DNA of 64,000 bases from SZUA-36 sp963727635 (GCA_963727635.1 CAVSHP010000005.1:59623-123622), one strand, 5' to 3'. Shown: positions 1 to 9,536, numbered from the stretch's first letter. Notes: generated by a model not told the origin, from the letters alone. Numbers and translations are program-made.

Positions 1-131
1 CAGACGCGCGTGTCCTTGACCACCAGGGTTGCTTTAATGGGTGCTTCGGGCGGCGGGGAGCACGAGATGACACCAAAGACCGTAAAAATGGCCAGCAGGG
101 ATGCGACTGTTTTGCGATGAGGGCTTTTCAT
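1..131 (-). CDS. N-terminus of a predicted lipoprotein (cut by window edge)
   Basis: Only the first 43 codons are inside the window. The product starts MKSPHRKT, has a short hydrophobic stretch (VASLLAIFTVFGVI) and then a Cys in the context VISC, followed by SPPPEAP. This is a lipoprotein (type II) signal peptide. The next residues (KATLVVKDTRV) would fit the first beta strand of an amidohydrolase of the metal-dependent hydrolase superfamily, but that is a guess from very little sequence. It lies on the same strand as the peptidase gene that precedes it and starts 32 bases after that gene stops, so the two may be cotranscribed. Confidence 0.55.
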   Translation of the reverse strand, partial: MKSPHRKTVASLLAIFTVFGVISCSPPPEAPIKATLVVKDTRV

Positions 132-162
132 GCGGCTAGTGTACTGCATCTAAGCGAAACCG

Positions 163-2490
163 CTAATTCTTCAGGTGTGTTTCAAAATAATTTGTCATCA
201 GGGTATGCAAATGCAATTGCGTTCCCTCACCTTCCTTGAGGCTGTGACTGCGGTTCGGATAGGCCATGAAATCAAACTGCTTGTTGTATTTCACCAGTTC
301 GTTGATCAGCTTTTCAGTGCCCTGGTAATGCACGTTATCGTCACCGGTGCCGTGTATCAGCAGCAACTTGCCTTCGAGTTGCGAGGCGAAATTGATGGGT
401 GAGCCCTCGCGGTAACCGTCCGCATGGTCGTCCAGCAGACCCGAATAACGTTCCTGGTAGATGCTGTCGTAAAGACGCTGGTCGGCGACCGGCGCCCGCG
501 AGATACCGACCTGGTATTGCCCGGGGTAGCGGAACATCATGTTCAGGGTCATCGAACCGCCGCCCGAATGTCCCCAGATGCCGACGTGGTTGGTATCGAT
601 ATAACTCCAGCGTTCGCACATCGCCTTGAGGGCATCGGACTGGTCCCGTGAACCAAGCACACCCACGGCGCCGTACAGGGATCTGCGCCAGGCCCGTCCG
701 CGTGGAGCGCGGGTGCCGCGGTTGTCCACCGTGGCGACGATAAAACCGTGCTGGGTCATCAGCAGGTGCCACAGGTGTCTTGCGCCACTCCAGTTATCCT
801 GCGCGGTCTGGCCCCATGGTTCACCATAGGCGTAATTGATGATCGGGTATTTCCGGCTCGGGTCGAAATTCGGCGGGCGCATGATATAACCGTCCAGCAC
901 CAGGCCGTCACGCGCCTTGACCTGGAAGAACTCGTAATCGCCCATTGACAACCGGCCGAGTTTTTCGATCAGGGCCTGGTTGTCTTCCACCACCTGCCTG
1001 GTTTTATGATCGGGCAGGGATACCAGCCGGGTCTGGGGTGGCTGGCTGAACGACGAATGGGTGTGTATGGCCCAATGTGTGTCTTTGGATACCTGGTAAC
1101 CGTTGCTTCCGCTGTATTCCTGCGGGGTGACGCGTTGCATGTCACCGCTGCCATCCAGTCGGCTTCGATACAGGTAACGTTGCGCGATGTTTTCCGGTGA
1201 GGCGGTGAAATACAGCCAGCCGCCGGCCTCGTCGACCGCCGCCAGCTCGATAATGTCGAATTCACCCGGGGTCAGGTCGATGATGGCTGCGTCATCGAGT
1301 GCTACCCGGTGGATATGCCGCCAGCCACTGCGTTCGGATATCCACGTAAAGGCGTTGGCCGACTTGAGCCATTTGACATCGTCGTAGACCTCGAGAAACT
1401 CCTTCTCCCGCTCGATGAGCACAGTGGCGGGCTCACCGCTGTCCGCCGCCACCGCGTAGACGTGGTTGGTATCCTGCTTGCGGTTCAGTTGCTGTACCAG
1501 GATGTACGTGCTGCCGTTGGCCCAGTCCATCCGCGGGATGTACATATCCCCGGCCACGCCGGGAAGTTTGGCCCAAACCGTCTGCCCGGTTGCCAGTGAA
1601 ACCACACCCACGCGCGCGGCGGAATTCTCCTCACCTACCTTGGGGTAGGGGAAGCGGCTGACCACGGGGTAAAGCCCATCGGTGTTGTTGATCAGCGTGA
1701 AGTCCTGGGCGGCACTTGTATCCAACTGCCAGTAGGCGATCTTTTCACCGTCGGGGCTCCAGCGGAAGCCGTCTTTAGCGTGGAATTCCTCTTCATAAAC
1801 CCAGTCGAACAGGCCGTTGATAATTGTTTCCGAGGCATCGTTTGTCAGTTGCCTGATGCTCCGGTTTTCCAGGTTCTGGACATAGATGTTGTCCTTTCTG
1901 ACATAGGCGACGCGTGTGGCGTCGGGTGAGAACTTGGCAAACTGCAGGGTGCTCGCTTCGGCATCAATTCCGCCCAGTTGCCACAGGTCGCCGCTTTTGA
2001 CGTCCAGCAGCCAGTAATCACCACGACTCTTGGTACGCCAGACCTTGACGCTGTTGGTATAGATCAGCAGCCTGCTACGGTCATCCGACCAGCTGTAATC
2101 ATCCACGCTCAAGGCTTTCTCAGCACCCGCAGGTGTCAGTTGCGCAGCGGATATCAGGATGCTGCGCTCGAGTGTTTCGGGAGCATAAACGACGATATCC
2201 TCGGGCCACTTGATGATCTCGCCCTCCGCGTCACGCGCGGGCTTTACATCGGTGTATTCCGCGATGGTCTCCAGCGCGGTGTAGCCGCTGCCGTCCTCCA
2301 GCCAGCGGATTTGTCCCGGCTCCTTTGGATCATAAGCGTGGTCTTTGAAGATGGTTTCGTTGCTCAGCATTTGACCGGTCTCCCGTGGTGCGTAATTTTC
2401 AGGGCCGGTTTGCCAGCTACAGGAACTGATCGCGAGGATCCCCGGGAGGATGATGGAGGCCTTGAAAAGGTAGCGGAAATCATATGTCAA
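163..2490 (-). CDS. Dipeptidyl peptidase IV family serine peptidase (S9B), exported
   Basis: It should remove X-Pro or X-Ala dipeptides from the N-terminus of peptides in the periplasm. The N-terminal half is a beta-propeller carrying the family signature DWVYEEEF, whose Glu pair binds the substrate N-terminus. The C-terminal alpha/beta-hydrolase domain has the nucleophile in GHSGGGSM, the Asp in HGTGDDNVH and the His in NRSHSL, in the right order. Reading can extend upstream to 2586, but I prefer the TTG at 2490. It has GGAGAG five bases upstream and gives MTYDFRYLF followed by a hydrophobic signal ending SSC, so the enzyme may be lipid anchored. The product is about 775 residues, a normal size for the family, with no frame break. 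The divergent neighbour is the HMG-CoA reductase gene. Confidence 0.93.
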   Translation of the reverse strand: MTYDFRYLFKASIILPGILAISSCSWQTGPENYAPRETGQMLSNETIFKDHAYDPKEPGQIRWLEDGSGYTALETIAEYTDVKPARDAEGEIIKWPEDIVVYAPETLERSILISAAQLTPAGAEKALSVDDYSWSDDRSRLLIYTNSVKVWRTKSRGDYWLLDVKSGDLWQLGGIDAEASTLQFAKFSPDATRVAYVRKDNIYVQNLENRSIRQLTNDASETIINGLFDWVYEEEFHAKDGFRWSPDGEKIAYWQLDTSAAQDFTLINNTDGLYPVVSRFPYPKVGEENSAARVGVVSLATGQTVWAKLPGVAGDMYIPRMDWANGSTYILVQQLNRKQDTNHVYAVAADSGEPATVLIEREKEFLEVYDDVKWLKSANAFTWISERSGWRHIHRVALDDAAIIDLTPGEFDIIELAAVDEAGGWLYFTASPENIAQRYLYRSRLDGSGDMQRVTPQEYSGSNGYQVSKDTHWAIHTHSSFSQPPQTRLVSLPDHKTRQVVEDNQALIEKLGRLSMGDYEFFQVKARDGLVLDGYIMRPPNFDPSRKYPIINYAYGEPWGQTAQDNWSGARHLWHLLMTQHGFIVATVDNRGTRAPRGRAWRRSLYGAVGVLGSRDQSDALKAMCERWSYIDTNHVGIWGHSGGGSMTLNMMFRYPGQYQVGISRAPVADQRLYDSIYQERYSGLLDDHADGYREGSPINFASQLEGKLLLIHGTGDDNVHYQGTEKLINELVKYNKQFDFMAYPNRSHSLKEGEGTQLHLHTLMTNYFETHLKN

Positions 2491-2719
2491 ATGGACTCTC
2501 CGGATGAGGGGTAAGGCAAAAATACCTGGCCATTGTGTTCGAACTGCCGGCCGCTGCGCAAGTCGGGATAATCCGAGGTAAGGCAAATTTTTTAAGGCCA
2601 GTGCAAGGGATGCGGTTTTAAGACATTAAAGAACATGCGATAAGACTGCACCAGATCAATTCCGGCTGAAAAGCGGGGTGATAAAATCACTCGATATGTT
2701 CTTTATCGGGAACAAAGCC

Positions 2720-4291
2720 ATGCAGTCCATCCCAAATTCCCTCCTCGGTAAAATGTATAACCGGACCAGTCTGCGAAATGAAGATGGCCGGGTCCGGTTT
2801 TCGGTCAAAAACCGTCTCAGCCCGTCGGTGATCCACGAGGATTTCGCAAGTTTCAATCAATGGCCAGCCGGTGGCACAGGAAAAGATTTCGGTCTCCGTC
2901 GAAGTCGAATGAAGCCATACCGCTCAGCAAGATCAAGCCGGACAACCCGCTGGATTTTCCACTGGGGACACTGGTGCATTTTTACCTGCGACATAGAACC
3001 ACTGGCCGAAGGGCAGCACGAAATCAGCCTGGTATTGGAAGCCTCGCCATTCGGCAGGATGAGCCTGGAAGTACAGGATGCCCTGAAGACCGGCCTGGCC
3101 GCACCCGGGGCAGTGCCGCGTGATTCCGCAGACGACTACAGCGATGAAATCATCCATACCCGCCAGGCATTCATCAGGGAGCAGACCGGGGCTGAACTCA
3201 AGCACATCGCCAGTTATTCGTTCGATCCGCATGTGACGCGGGGAAACATCGAACACTTCACCGGTGTGGCCCAGGTGCCGATGGGGTTTGCCGGCCCGCT
3301 ACTGGTGCACGGTGAACACGCCCAGGGTGAATTTTATGTTCCGCTCGCCTGCAGTGAAGGCACGCTGGTGGCTTCCTATAACCGCGGCATGAAAGTGCTG
3401 CACCGCAGCGGCGGGGTCAAGTGCGCGGTGGTGGGTGACAACATGCAACGGGCCCCGGTCTTTGTCTTCGATGATGCCGCTGTCGGCGCGCCGCTTCTCG
3501 GAATGGATCAAGCCGAACACCAGCGAGATCAGGACCGTGGCGGAAGCCACCGATCCTTTCGTCAAGCTGGATTACATCGATCACTATCTCGCCAGCAAAT
3601 TTGCCTACCTGCGCTTCAATTTCAAGACCGGCGACGCGGCGGGAATGAACATGGTCGGCAAGGCGACCTTTGCCGCCTGTAACTGGATTCTGGAAAACTG
3701 TCATGAAGTGGAAATCCGGCGTTTCTTCCTCGAATCGAATTTCGCCACCGACAAAAAGGCCTCGATGATCAACATGATGAAGACCCGGGGGAAACGCGTT
3801 GTCGCCGAGGCGGTGATCAAACGCGATGTGCTGCTGGAAATCATGGACGCGGAAACCGAGGCGCTTTATTACCACTGGAAAAGTCGCCAACCTCGGAACC
3901 ATGCTGTCCGGCGCGAATAACAACGGTTGCCATGCCGCCAATGCCGATTACCGCCGTGTTCCTGGCGACCGGGCAGGACGTGGCCAATGTTTCGGAGTCC
4001 TCGATGGGCATGCTGTATTCCGAACTGACCCCCGAACACGATCTTTACATGTCGATCACGCTGCCGTCACTGATCGTCGCGACCTGCGGTGGCGGAACCG
4101 GACTGCCCACGCAGAAGGAGGCCCTGCAGGCGATGGGTTGTTACGGTGTGGGCAAGGTCAACAAGTTCGCCGAGATCCTGGCCGGCACGGTGCTGGCCGG
4201 AGAAATATCACTGGCCGCCGCCATTTCATCGCTGGACTGGGTTTCGAGCCACGACCAGTACGGCAGAAACGACCCGCGGAAGCCCGCGTAG
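2720..4291 (+). pseudogene. Class I HMG-CoA reductase, split by about six frame changes
   Basis: HMG-CoA reductase makes mevalonate from HMG-CoA using NADPH. The product is read in pieces. It starts MQSIPNSLLG (frame 2), continues with SINGQPVAQ (frame 3, from about 2835) and KPDNPLDFPLGTL (frame 1, from about 2920). It then returns to frame 2 (IEPLAEG to about 3480), moves to frame 3 (to about 3885) and frame 1 (LGTMLSGANNNG), and ends in frame 2 from about 3940. The expected catalytic residues are all present: Glu in GNIEHFTG, Lys in TDKKAS, Asp in ATGQDVAN and His in SSHDQYG. DAAGMNM and CGGGTG match the NADPH-binding motifs. About 110 residues precede the catalytic part, an extension I believe occurs in some bacterial homologues. 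With all active-site residues intact, many consensus errors are as likely as real decay. No other mevalonate-pathway gene is in the window. Confidence 0.8.
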
Positions 4292-4384
4292 GGAGTCCTT
4301 TCTTTAACAGACATCCAGATGGCGTGGTCTTGTAGAAAAAAATACTCTTGGGATCCATTGCTGTTCCCCTTAATCTGCCGGGGG

Positions 4385-4542
4385 GGACGCTGGGGCGGGT
4401 AGTTATTAACAGGACACGCCCATGAACCCATCCCTGGGGGGCTCGATACTCGGCTTTGGCCCAGGCCACCCTCTCGACCGGTTCCCGGTCTCACCTTGCC
4501 TGCCTCGTACGGCCCTGGTAATAACTACCCACCCCAGCGTCC
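4385..4542. repeat. MITE-like element A with 29 bp imperfect terminal inverted repeats
   Basis: The left end (4385-4413, starting GGACGCTGGGGCGGG) and the right end (4514-4542, ending CCCCAGCGTCC) are reverse complements at 27 of 29 positions. The 158 bp element has no convincing gene. Just inside the left arm is AACCCATCCCTGGGG followed by GGCTCGA. The same core occurs in inverted orientation at 16351-16385, and a diverged form occurs in element B. No clear target-site duplication is visible. It lies 94 bases after the HMG-CoA reductase stop. Confidence 0.75.
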
Positions 4543-4603
4543 GACAACCGCCGTGCAAATCTTTTAGAAACCAATGACCGATGATTTACCACATAGGCGA
4601 GGG

Positions 4604-4699
4604 GGTGTAGTGTCTTGTTTCAGGACCGTGCGAGACAGGAGTCGAGCCCGAATCCCCATGGATGGGTTAACGATGTGTCCTGAAACAAGACACTACACC
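4604..4699. repeat. Small element B with perfect 23 bp terminal inverted repeats
   Basis: Positions 4604-4626 (GGTGTAGTGTC...CAGGAC) and 4677-4699 are exact reverse complements. The 96 bp unit holds GAGTCGAGCCCGAATCCCC and GGATGGGTTAACG, variants of the core seen in element A. Its reverse complement aligns with the left half of element C at 16252-16325. Transcribed, it would form a long hairpin. It encodes nothing visible. Confidence 0.8.
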
Positions 4700-5053
4700 G
4701 CCTCGACGCCCACACGGATATCGAATCAGTGTGCATTCGTGGTCAGCAGCAGCCGATCCGAAACGGAGCCTTTTTTTGAGCATAGGGAATTTAGATATAA
4801 GTGCGACAACAGTGCCCAGAACTCGTTTTGCCGCCCGGTAAGTCTTGGCACACTGAACCCCGCAGCGGACGATTGTGGTGCACCTGATGCACGATTCATG
4901 TGCTGAATCCACGCAATTGAGCTGAATTTGTCCCCCGCAGGCCAGACAATCCATGGATTCCGCGTTTGGTACGCAATTTGCACCTAACCATACCGTGCAC
5001 TTGGCAAACCCCGCTGATGCATGACGACAGAGACTGTTCAGTTTGGAGGGATC
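4700..5053. other. Intergenic stretch without a supported gene
   Basis: This stretch runs from element B to the AP2-like gene. Short open frames exist on both strands but have no ribosome-binding site, no recognisable protein features and repeat-derived ends. The promoter of the AP2-like gene should lie here, but I find no near-consensus -35/-10 pair that I would defend. Confidence 0.5.
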
Positions 5054-5608
5054 ATGAAAAACATTGAGAAGTCAGCCGATCCAGATTATGGCATATCGCG
5101 TTTCGATGACGACATCCGCAACACCCACGGTTGGAGGGTCAGCCTGCGCCGCTATGGAAAAATGCTGGTGGAGAACTTTCCCGATAAAAAGTATGGCGAC
5201 CGGAAAAGGGCGTTGAAATTGGCACAGCAATACCGTGATGAGTTGCTGGGCAAATTTCCGCCGATCAGTCGCAGAGAAGTGTGCCAGGTCAGACGCTCCA
5301 ACAACAAATCTGGCATCAGCGGGGTTTGCACCTATGCCAAGTCCTATACGCTTCGTGACGGCACGATAAGGGAAACCCGGTATTGGGAAGCCAGCTGGCC
5401 AGGAGATGAGGGTAAGAACATCAGTATCAGTTTTTCCGTCAGCAAGTATGGCGAAGAACTTGCAAGAAGCATGGCCATCCGGGCGCGGATACGGGGCCTT
5501 GAAGAAGTGGAAGGACCATTCTGGCCATCCGGGCGTGGCCTTGTGAAAGCACCGGGGAAAACACAAAAAATCAAGGACACGTCAAAACAGGTTCGGCGCG
5601 TGGCTTAA
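5054..5608 (+). CDS. AP2/ERF-like DNA-binding protein, probably two AP2-type units
   Basis: The 184-residue product has a C-terminal part typical of bacterial AP2 domains. It runs RRSNNKSGISGV, then RYWEASWPGDEGK, then FSVSKYGEELARSMAIRAR, giving the three-strand-plus-helix pattern with an aromatic/basic sheet face. The N-terminal part (THGWRVSLRRYGK...FPDKKYGDRKRALKLAQQYRDE) has the same pattern of W, basic strand, F-D-x-x-Y-G and Ala-rich helix, so I infer a tandem pair. Bacterial AP2 domains are best known as accessory DNA-binding units of HNH homing endonucleases; here no nuclease domain is present. I chose the ATG at 5054 because GGAGGG lies at 5045-5050, whereas the in-frame ATG at 5021 has no such site. 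Its location next to repeat elements fits a mobile origin, but this is inference. Confidence 0.75.
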   Translation: MKNIEKSADPDYGISRFDDDIRNTHGWRVSLRRYGKMLVENFPDKKYGDRKRALKLAQQYRDELLGKFPPISRREVCQVRRSNNKSGISGVCTYAKSYTLRDGTIRETRYWEASWPGDEGKNISISFSVSKYGEELARSMAIRARIRGLEEVEGPFWPSGRGLVKAPGKTQKIKDTSKQVRRVA

Positions 5609-5720
5609 ACCAGGTCAGCAGTTTTTTGCAGATAGATGCAGTGTCCGAATGATTGCTATTCGAATATCAATTTTGCTATGCTTGTGAAATTCAATGCAAT
5701 CAAACTGTTGGGGACTAAAA

Positions 5721-6518
5721 ATGAGATCGAATCAGTCTTTTAAGTTAACGCGATCGATAACAAAATTAATTGCCTGTTTGGCACTCTTTGGGACGGGTAG
5801 TGTTTTTGCCGCGACCTGCTCGAATGGGTCAACGGTTGACTGCAATCCGCCTGGCGCGACATTGAATGCGTCTGCGCGGTTCGTTGACAGCAATCCACCT
5901 GCCGGATTCACTCAGTGCGCCGGGTTCATTAACACAACCGAAGATGATGTTGATTGGTCTTGGGAAAATAACTGTAACCAGTTCAAGGCAGAAGGTCTGT
6001 TCATGCGGGTTTTCAATGACGAGACCGGAGAACTTCTGGCCGGTGCCCGTCTTTTCGGCGGTGTTGAGAGTGGCTTTAGCGCTACTGGCTTCAATTATCA
6101 AACCGACTCGTACGAAGGAGAGGGCTTTCTGGACAACCCCACATTAGACTCCACTATTCCAGGAACCACACTGGCTTTCACTGAGAGCGACCAAAGCTTC
6201 TGCAGTTGCTCGCGTCCCGGCGGGGGAGTAGGCACCTGTGATGATGTATTTACCGCCAATGCGGCAAACGATAAGATTTTCTACGTGGGCGGAAACAGCA
6301 GCAATAACGATTATGAAGCGGTATTCGGTCCGCCGGGTCCAAAGGATACCTGCAATCTGACAAACGAGGTGGTCCGCTTACGTGTCGCCATTTACGGCGG
6401 TGGGCCCGCGCAGCCAAGTGTACCGGTGCCCGCTTTATCCTTGCGGACGGTCACTTTACTTGGGGGCCTGGTGCTCCTGCTTGGCTTCGGTGCACTAAGG
6501 CGAAAAGTCTGGCGTTGA
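5721..6518 (+). CDS. Secreted protein with C-terminal IPTL/PEP-CTERM-like sorting signal
   Basis: The 265-residue product begins with a signal peptide (KLIACLALFGTGSVFA, then ATC). It ends with the tripartite sorting signal of this class: a short motif VPVPALS, a hydrophobic helix (TVTLLGGLVLLLGFGAL) and a basic tail RRKVWR. In the known families an exosortase or archaeosortase-type transpeptidase processes this tail at the inner membrane; none is encoded in the window. The mature part is rich in Asn, Gly and Cys (at least ten Cys) and acidic, with no family I recognise. The start at 5721 is preceded by TTGGGG seven bases upstream; an in-frame ATG at 5694 lacks a ribosome-binding site. A strong intrinsic terminator follows, so it is probably monocistronic. 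Confidence 0.8.
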   Translation: MRSNQSFKLTRSITKLIACLALFGTGSVFAATCSNGSTVDCNPPGATLNASARFVDSNPPAGFTQCAGFINTTEDDVDWSWENNCNQFKAEGLFMRVFNDETGELLAGARLFGGVESGFSATGFNYQTDSYEGEGFLDNPTLDSTIPGTTLAFTESDQSFCSCSRPGGGVGTCDDVFTANAANDKIFYVGGNSSNNDYEAVFGPPGPKDTCNLTNEVVRLRVAIYGGGPAQPSVPVPALSLRTVTLLGGLVLLLGFGALRRKVWR

Positions 6519-6584
6519 AATTCAGTAGTCGTCGAGCGCGTAATTTGCAAGGCAAGCGGTCGTTGTATTGCTGAAAAATAATGA

Positions 6585-6608
6585 GGGCTCCGTTGCGGAG
6601 CCCTTTTT
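6585..6608 (+). terminator. Rho-independent terminator of the sorted secreted protein gene
   Basis: GGGCTCCG (6585-6592), a 3-base loop and CGGAGCCC (6596-6603) form a perfect 8 bp stem. Five T residues follow directly (6604-6608). It lies 67 bases after the stop of the upstream gene and points the same way. Confidence 0.9.
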
Positions 6609-6800
6609 GTTTTCGAATGAGCCATCTGAAGTTATTTTGACAGTTTATTGGCGTTGCAGAGGTTTATTATCATCGGCGTGTTGTGAGTATCGTGGAGGTA
6701 ATCAGCCCATGTCATACCGCTGGCAGCCAACGGTATTTACGGACTCGCCGTCAGCAAGCAGTGGTGAACCCGGCGAATACCGGTATGACGGCTGCGCCGG

Positions 6801-8195
6801 TTATTTCGTGTATTCGTCGATGATCTGTTCGATCGCATTTGCACAAACTTTGCAGAACGAGTTGGTGCGGGTGAACATGATGCAGTTCATCTGTGGACGG
6901 TACATGCCTGTCGACTGGTAGTTGGCCCCTTCGAAGACACCGACCGCATCGCGGTTCTCGGCCTTGGAGAACAAGAGTTCGATGCTTTGCTGCTCGGAGT
7001 GGAACAGGGCGTTCATTTCCGATTCGGGCACGTTGTCCTTGCGCATCTGTGCGCGCCTGGCCTGGATGGCGATCTCTTCCTTGTCGAAAGTTTCCTTTGG
7101 CCAGGGTGTGGGTAACGGCGTTTCGGCATCGACCAGATTTCGCCATTTCAGTTTGTCCGGCTCAAGAAACGCGGTGACATTGGGTTCATAAGGCTCGATC
7201 ACCGTTGCCGGCGCCTCGTAGGCGACGGAACTGGTGTAGTACTCATCGGCGAGACCGGCGAAATGATGACCGAACTCATGCACGAAAACATAATTGGCCC
7301 ATTCGCTGTTGGCCGCGACCGTCGCGTACAAACCATAGATACCGCCACCACCGTAGACGTCGGTGTTGGTGATGATTTCGACAAAGTCGTAAGGCGCCGA
7401 TGAGGCGATTCTGCGCATGGCCTTGTTGTCGGTGGTGAGCAGGTAGCGCTCACTGCGGAACGCGTCGTAGGTTGCGCCGAGCGGTGTGTCTCTATAGATC
7501 CCTGTCGAAGGACGTGAGACACCCGCAACCGCGGTTGCCGGGGCGATGGCCCAGACATTGAAATCAGCGCGTCTCTCCTTGAAGGGTGAGGTTGAAAACA
7601 GTACCTCGGTCAAGTCCTTGGCCTTGGCTACAAAGGCCTTGTGTTCGGCCGAAGTGTAACCGTCACCGAGTATCAACAGGTCGACTTTATGCCCCGGGTC
7701 ACCATGGATTTCGATCGGCACGACCTGGTCGGCCCAGGCCGCGGATTCCTGGTGCACGAGGTAGTCTTCCGGGTCGATACTGATACGCCAGATCTCTTCG
7801 AATTGATTTTGTGTATCGCGTTTCTTCATCACGATTTCAAAGGTTTGTTCAAAATTTGGAAAACGCAATGACTCGTGAAAGGTGCGGTACGTGTCACGGG
7901 CTTCACCGGTCGTTTCCCATTCGCCATAAATACTGCTGAAACTCCTGGACCAGAGCACGGTTTTTGATTCGGGGTCGATGACTTCAAACAGGTATTTGCC
8001 ACGCAGCGTGTGGTCGATCGGAACCTGGATATCGCCGGCAAAGGGCAGGGGTTCGAGCACGACCTGGTCGAGACTGAAAATCTCGGTTTCATGATTGCCG
8101 GTGTGAAAATAATCGATACGCAATGTCTGTGGCGCAGCGAACCCAGTGAGGGAAATAAACATAAGGATAAAACCGGGGATGAGACGTAGCATCAT
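6801..8195 (-). CDS. Exported M64 family zinc metallopeptidase
   Basis: The product is related to IgA-type peptidase M64. It has a signal peptide (LIPGFILMFISLTGFA, then APQ) and about 140 residues of N-terminal beta-sandwich. A catalytic domain starts near VDLLILGDGYT, the usual M64 entry motif. The zinc site is VHEFGHHFAGLADEY: HEFGH supplies two His and the Glu base, and the downstream GLADEY supplies the third ligand, as in metzincin-like M64 enzymes. Three Cys lie near the C-terminus (MNCIMF, FCKVCAN), which may form a disulfide. AAGGAG lies just upstream of two adjacent ATG codons at 8195 and 8192; the second has the better spacing. The substrate is unknown. Confidence 0.9.
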   Translation of the reverse strand: MMLRLIPGFILMFISLTGFAAPQTLRIDYFHTGNHETEIFSLDQVVLEPLPFAGDIQVPIDHTLRGKYLFEVIDPESKTVLWSRSFSSIYGEWETTGEARDTYRTFHESLRFPNFEQTFEIVMKKRDTQNQFEEIWRISIDPEDYLVHQESAAWADQVVPIEIHGDPGHKVDLLILGDGYTSAEHKAFVAKAKDLTEVLFSTSPFKERRADFNVWAIAPATAVAGVSRPSTGIYRDTPLGATYDAFRSERYLLTTDNKAMRRIASSAPYDFVEIITNTDVYGGGGIYGLYATVAANSEWANYVFVHEFGHHFAGLADEYYTSSVAYEAPATVIEPYEPNVTAFLEPDKLKWRNLVDAETPLPTPWPKETFDKEEIAIQARRAQMRKDNVPESEMNALFHSEQQSIELLFSKAENRDAVGVFEGANYQSTGMYRPQMNCIMFTRTNSFCKVCANAIEQIIDEYTK

Positions 8196-8287
8196 TTCAC
8201 TCCTTTGTTTCCTGCGGTCACAGGATGTTGGTCAAATGTTCTCTCACGCTGACAGGATATGCTGTCAGCGATTGTTCAACTTCGCCG

Positions 8288-9536
8288 TCAATACTTCCGC
8301 TCGGGAAAACTGAACCGGCTCAGATCGGGCAAGTGTTGACGCTCGCGGTGCAACTCGATCTCGTAGATTGCCTGGCCAAGATCGCGCATGAAGGGCAGGC
8401 CGATTTCCTCGTATTCGTAATGGTCATCGTTGAAGGTCTGGTTTTCGTTCACGTAGATTGTGGCCGACAGGATGAATTCAACATTATTTTTAAAATCAAC
8501 AATATAGGCTGAGTCTGTGAGGAAGCCGTAAGCATCGCCCGCCTTGCTGAATATACGGATATACGGCGGAATCGTTGCTGCATCACCACCGTACATCAGA
8601 AACTTGACGTAGCCCTCGGGGTATTGGGCAGCGTCGGCATAGGCATCAATGCCGCTTTCTCCCGGGTACATCGACATGAAGCGGTACAGGAAGCGGTAAT
8701 CGTCCTCGCTGATGTCCAGGCGGTTGTAATCTTTGGCGCTGTCTGGAAACACCAGGTTCTTGATGAATTCGTGTTGGTCCAGTAGCGGATAGGCGTTTTT
8801 GCCGGAAAAATCCTTGGGCCTGTCGAGACGTTCGCCATCGACGATTTCAGCCAGGCCCATCGGTTCCGGTTGGTCACCGCGAAAGCTGACCTCGCTGTGA
8901 ACACCGGCTTGTTCGTAGATGACTTCGTCGCCGTTGACAAACCTGACGGGGTTGGTCCAACGGTTTTCCTCCTCGCTCAGACTGCTCTCCAGGCGATGGA
9001 TGATGCGGGTATCGAAATAGTGCATGTCGCGCAGTCGTTCATTAATGGCCTGCTGCCCCAGGAGTTCGTACAGCCGGTTGAAAGCATCGTTGTCGCTGAC
9101 CAGCAGGATCTTGCGGATATACTGGCCGACCGAAGGCAGGTCATTTGGCGATGTCTCGTCGTGTTCCGCCACGGTTTCGAAGTCCTGGTCCGCGCCTGTC
9201 AGCATGGTGGTATTGCGGGTCAGACCCGGCAGATCCAGACGATGGAGTTTCTCCAGAGCCAGTGCTGCTACCGGTAATTTGACGGTACTGGCGGGGTAGA
9301 AATATTCGTTCGGATTGACGTTGTATATAAAGGTCTTGAAGACCGGCTTGTTGTCGGCATCACGGTCGATCTGCGTGTACATGATCTGCACGCGGTACTT
9401 ATCAGGGCTCGCTGAGCACGGTGGCGAAACGTTCGGGTTGCGATTCAAGCAGTGCTTTGAGCGAACCCGGCCATTTGGGCGTCTGTTCGCAGGCGGTCAT
9501 CAGCGTAAGTAACAAAACGATCGGAAGTAAACGCAT
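8288..9536 (-). CDS. Class A beta-lactamase-like serine hydrolase lipoprotein (one frameshift)
   Basis: Motifs of the penicillin-recognising serine hydrolase fold occur in order. PASTVKLP holds the SxxK nucleophile, SDNDAFNRL matches the SDN loop, and KAGDAYG stands where class A enzymes have KTG or KSG. The substituted third motif and the long insertions make a true beta-lactamase unlikely; an esterase or peptidase is as plausible. The reading frame with these motifs has no good start. One frame over, an ATG at 9536 encodes MRLLPIVLLLTLMTAC, a perfect lipoprotein signal. It runs to LSEP and stops at about 9405, exactly where DKYRVQ begins in the other frame. Removing one C of a CCC run joins them into a protein of about 416 residues. 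I therefore report the joined gene as one lipoprotein. Confidence 0.8.

Noticed and set aside
341..772. Long open frame on the minus strand inside the dipeptidyl peptidase gene
   Set aside because: It overlaps the peptidase in another frame, is Arg/Pro-rich as expected for an out-of-frame high-GC shadow, and has no motif.
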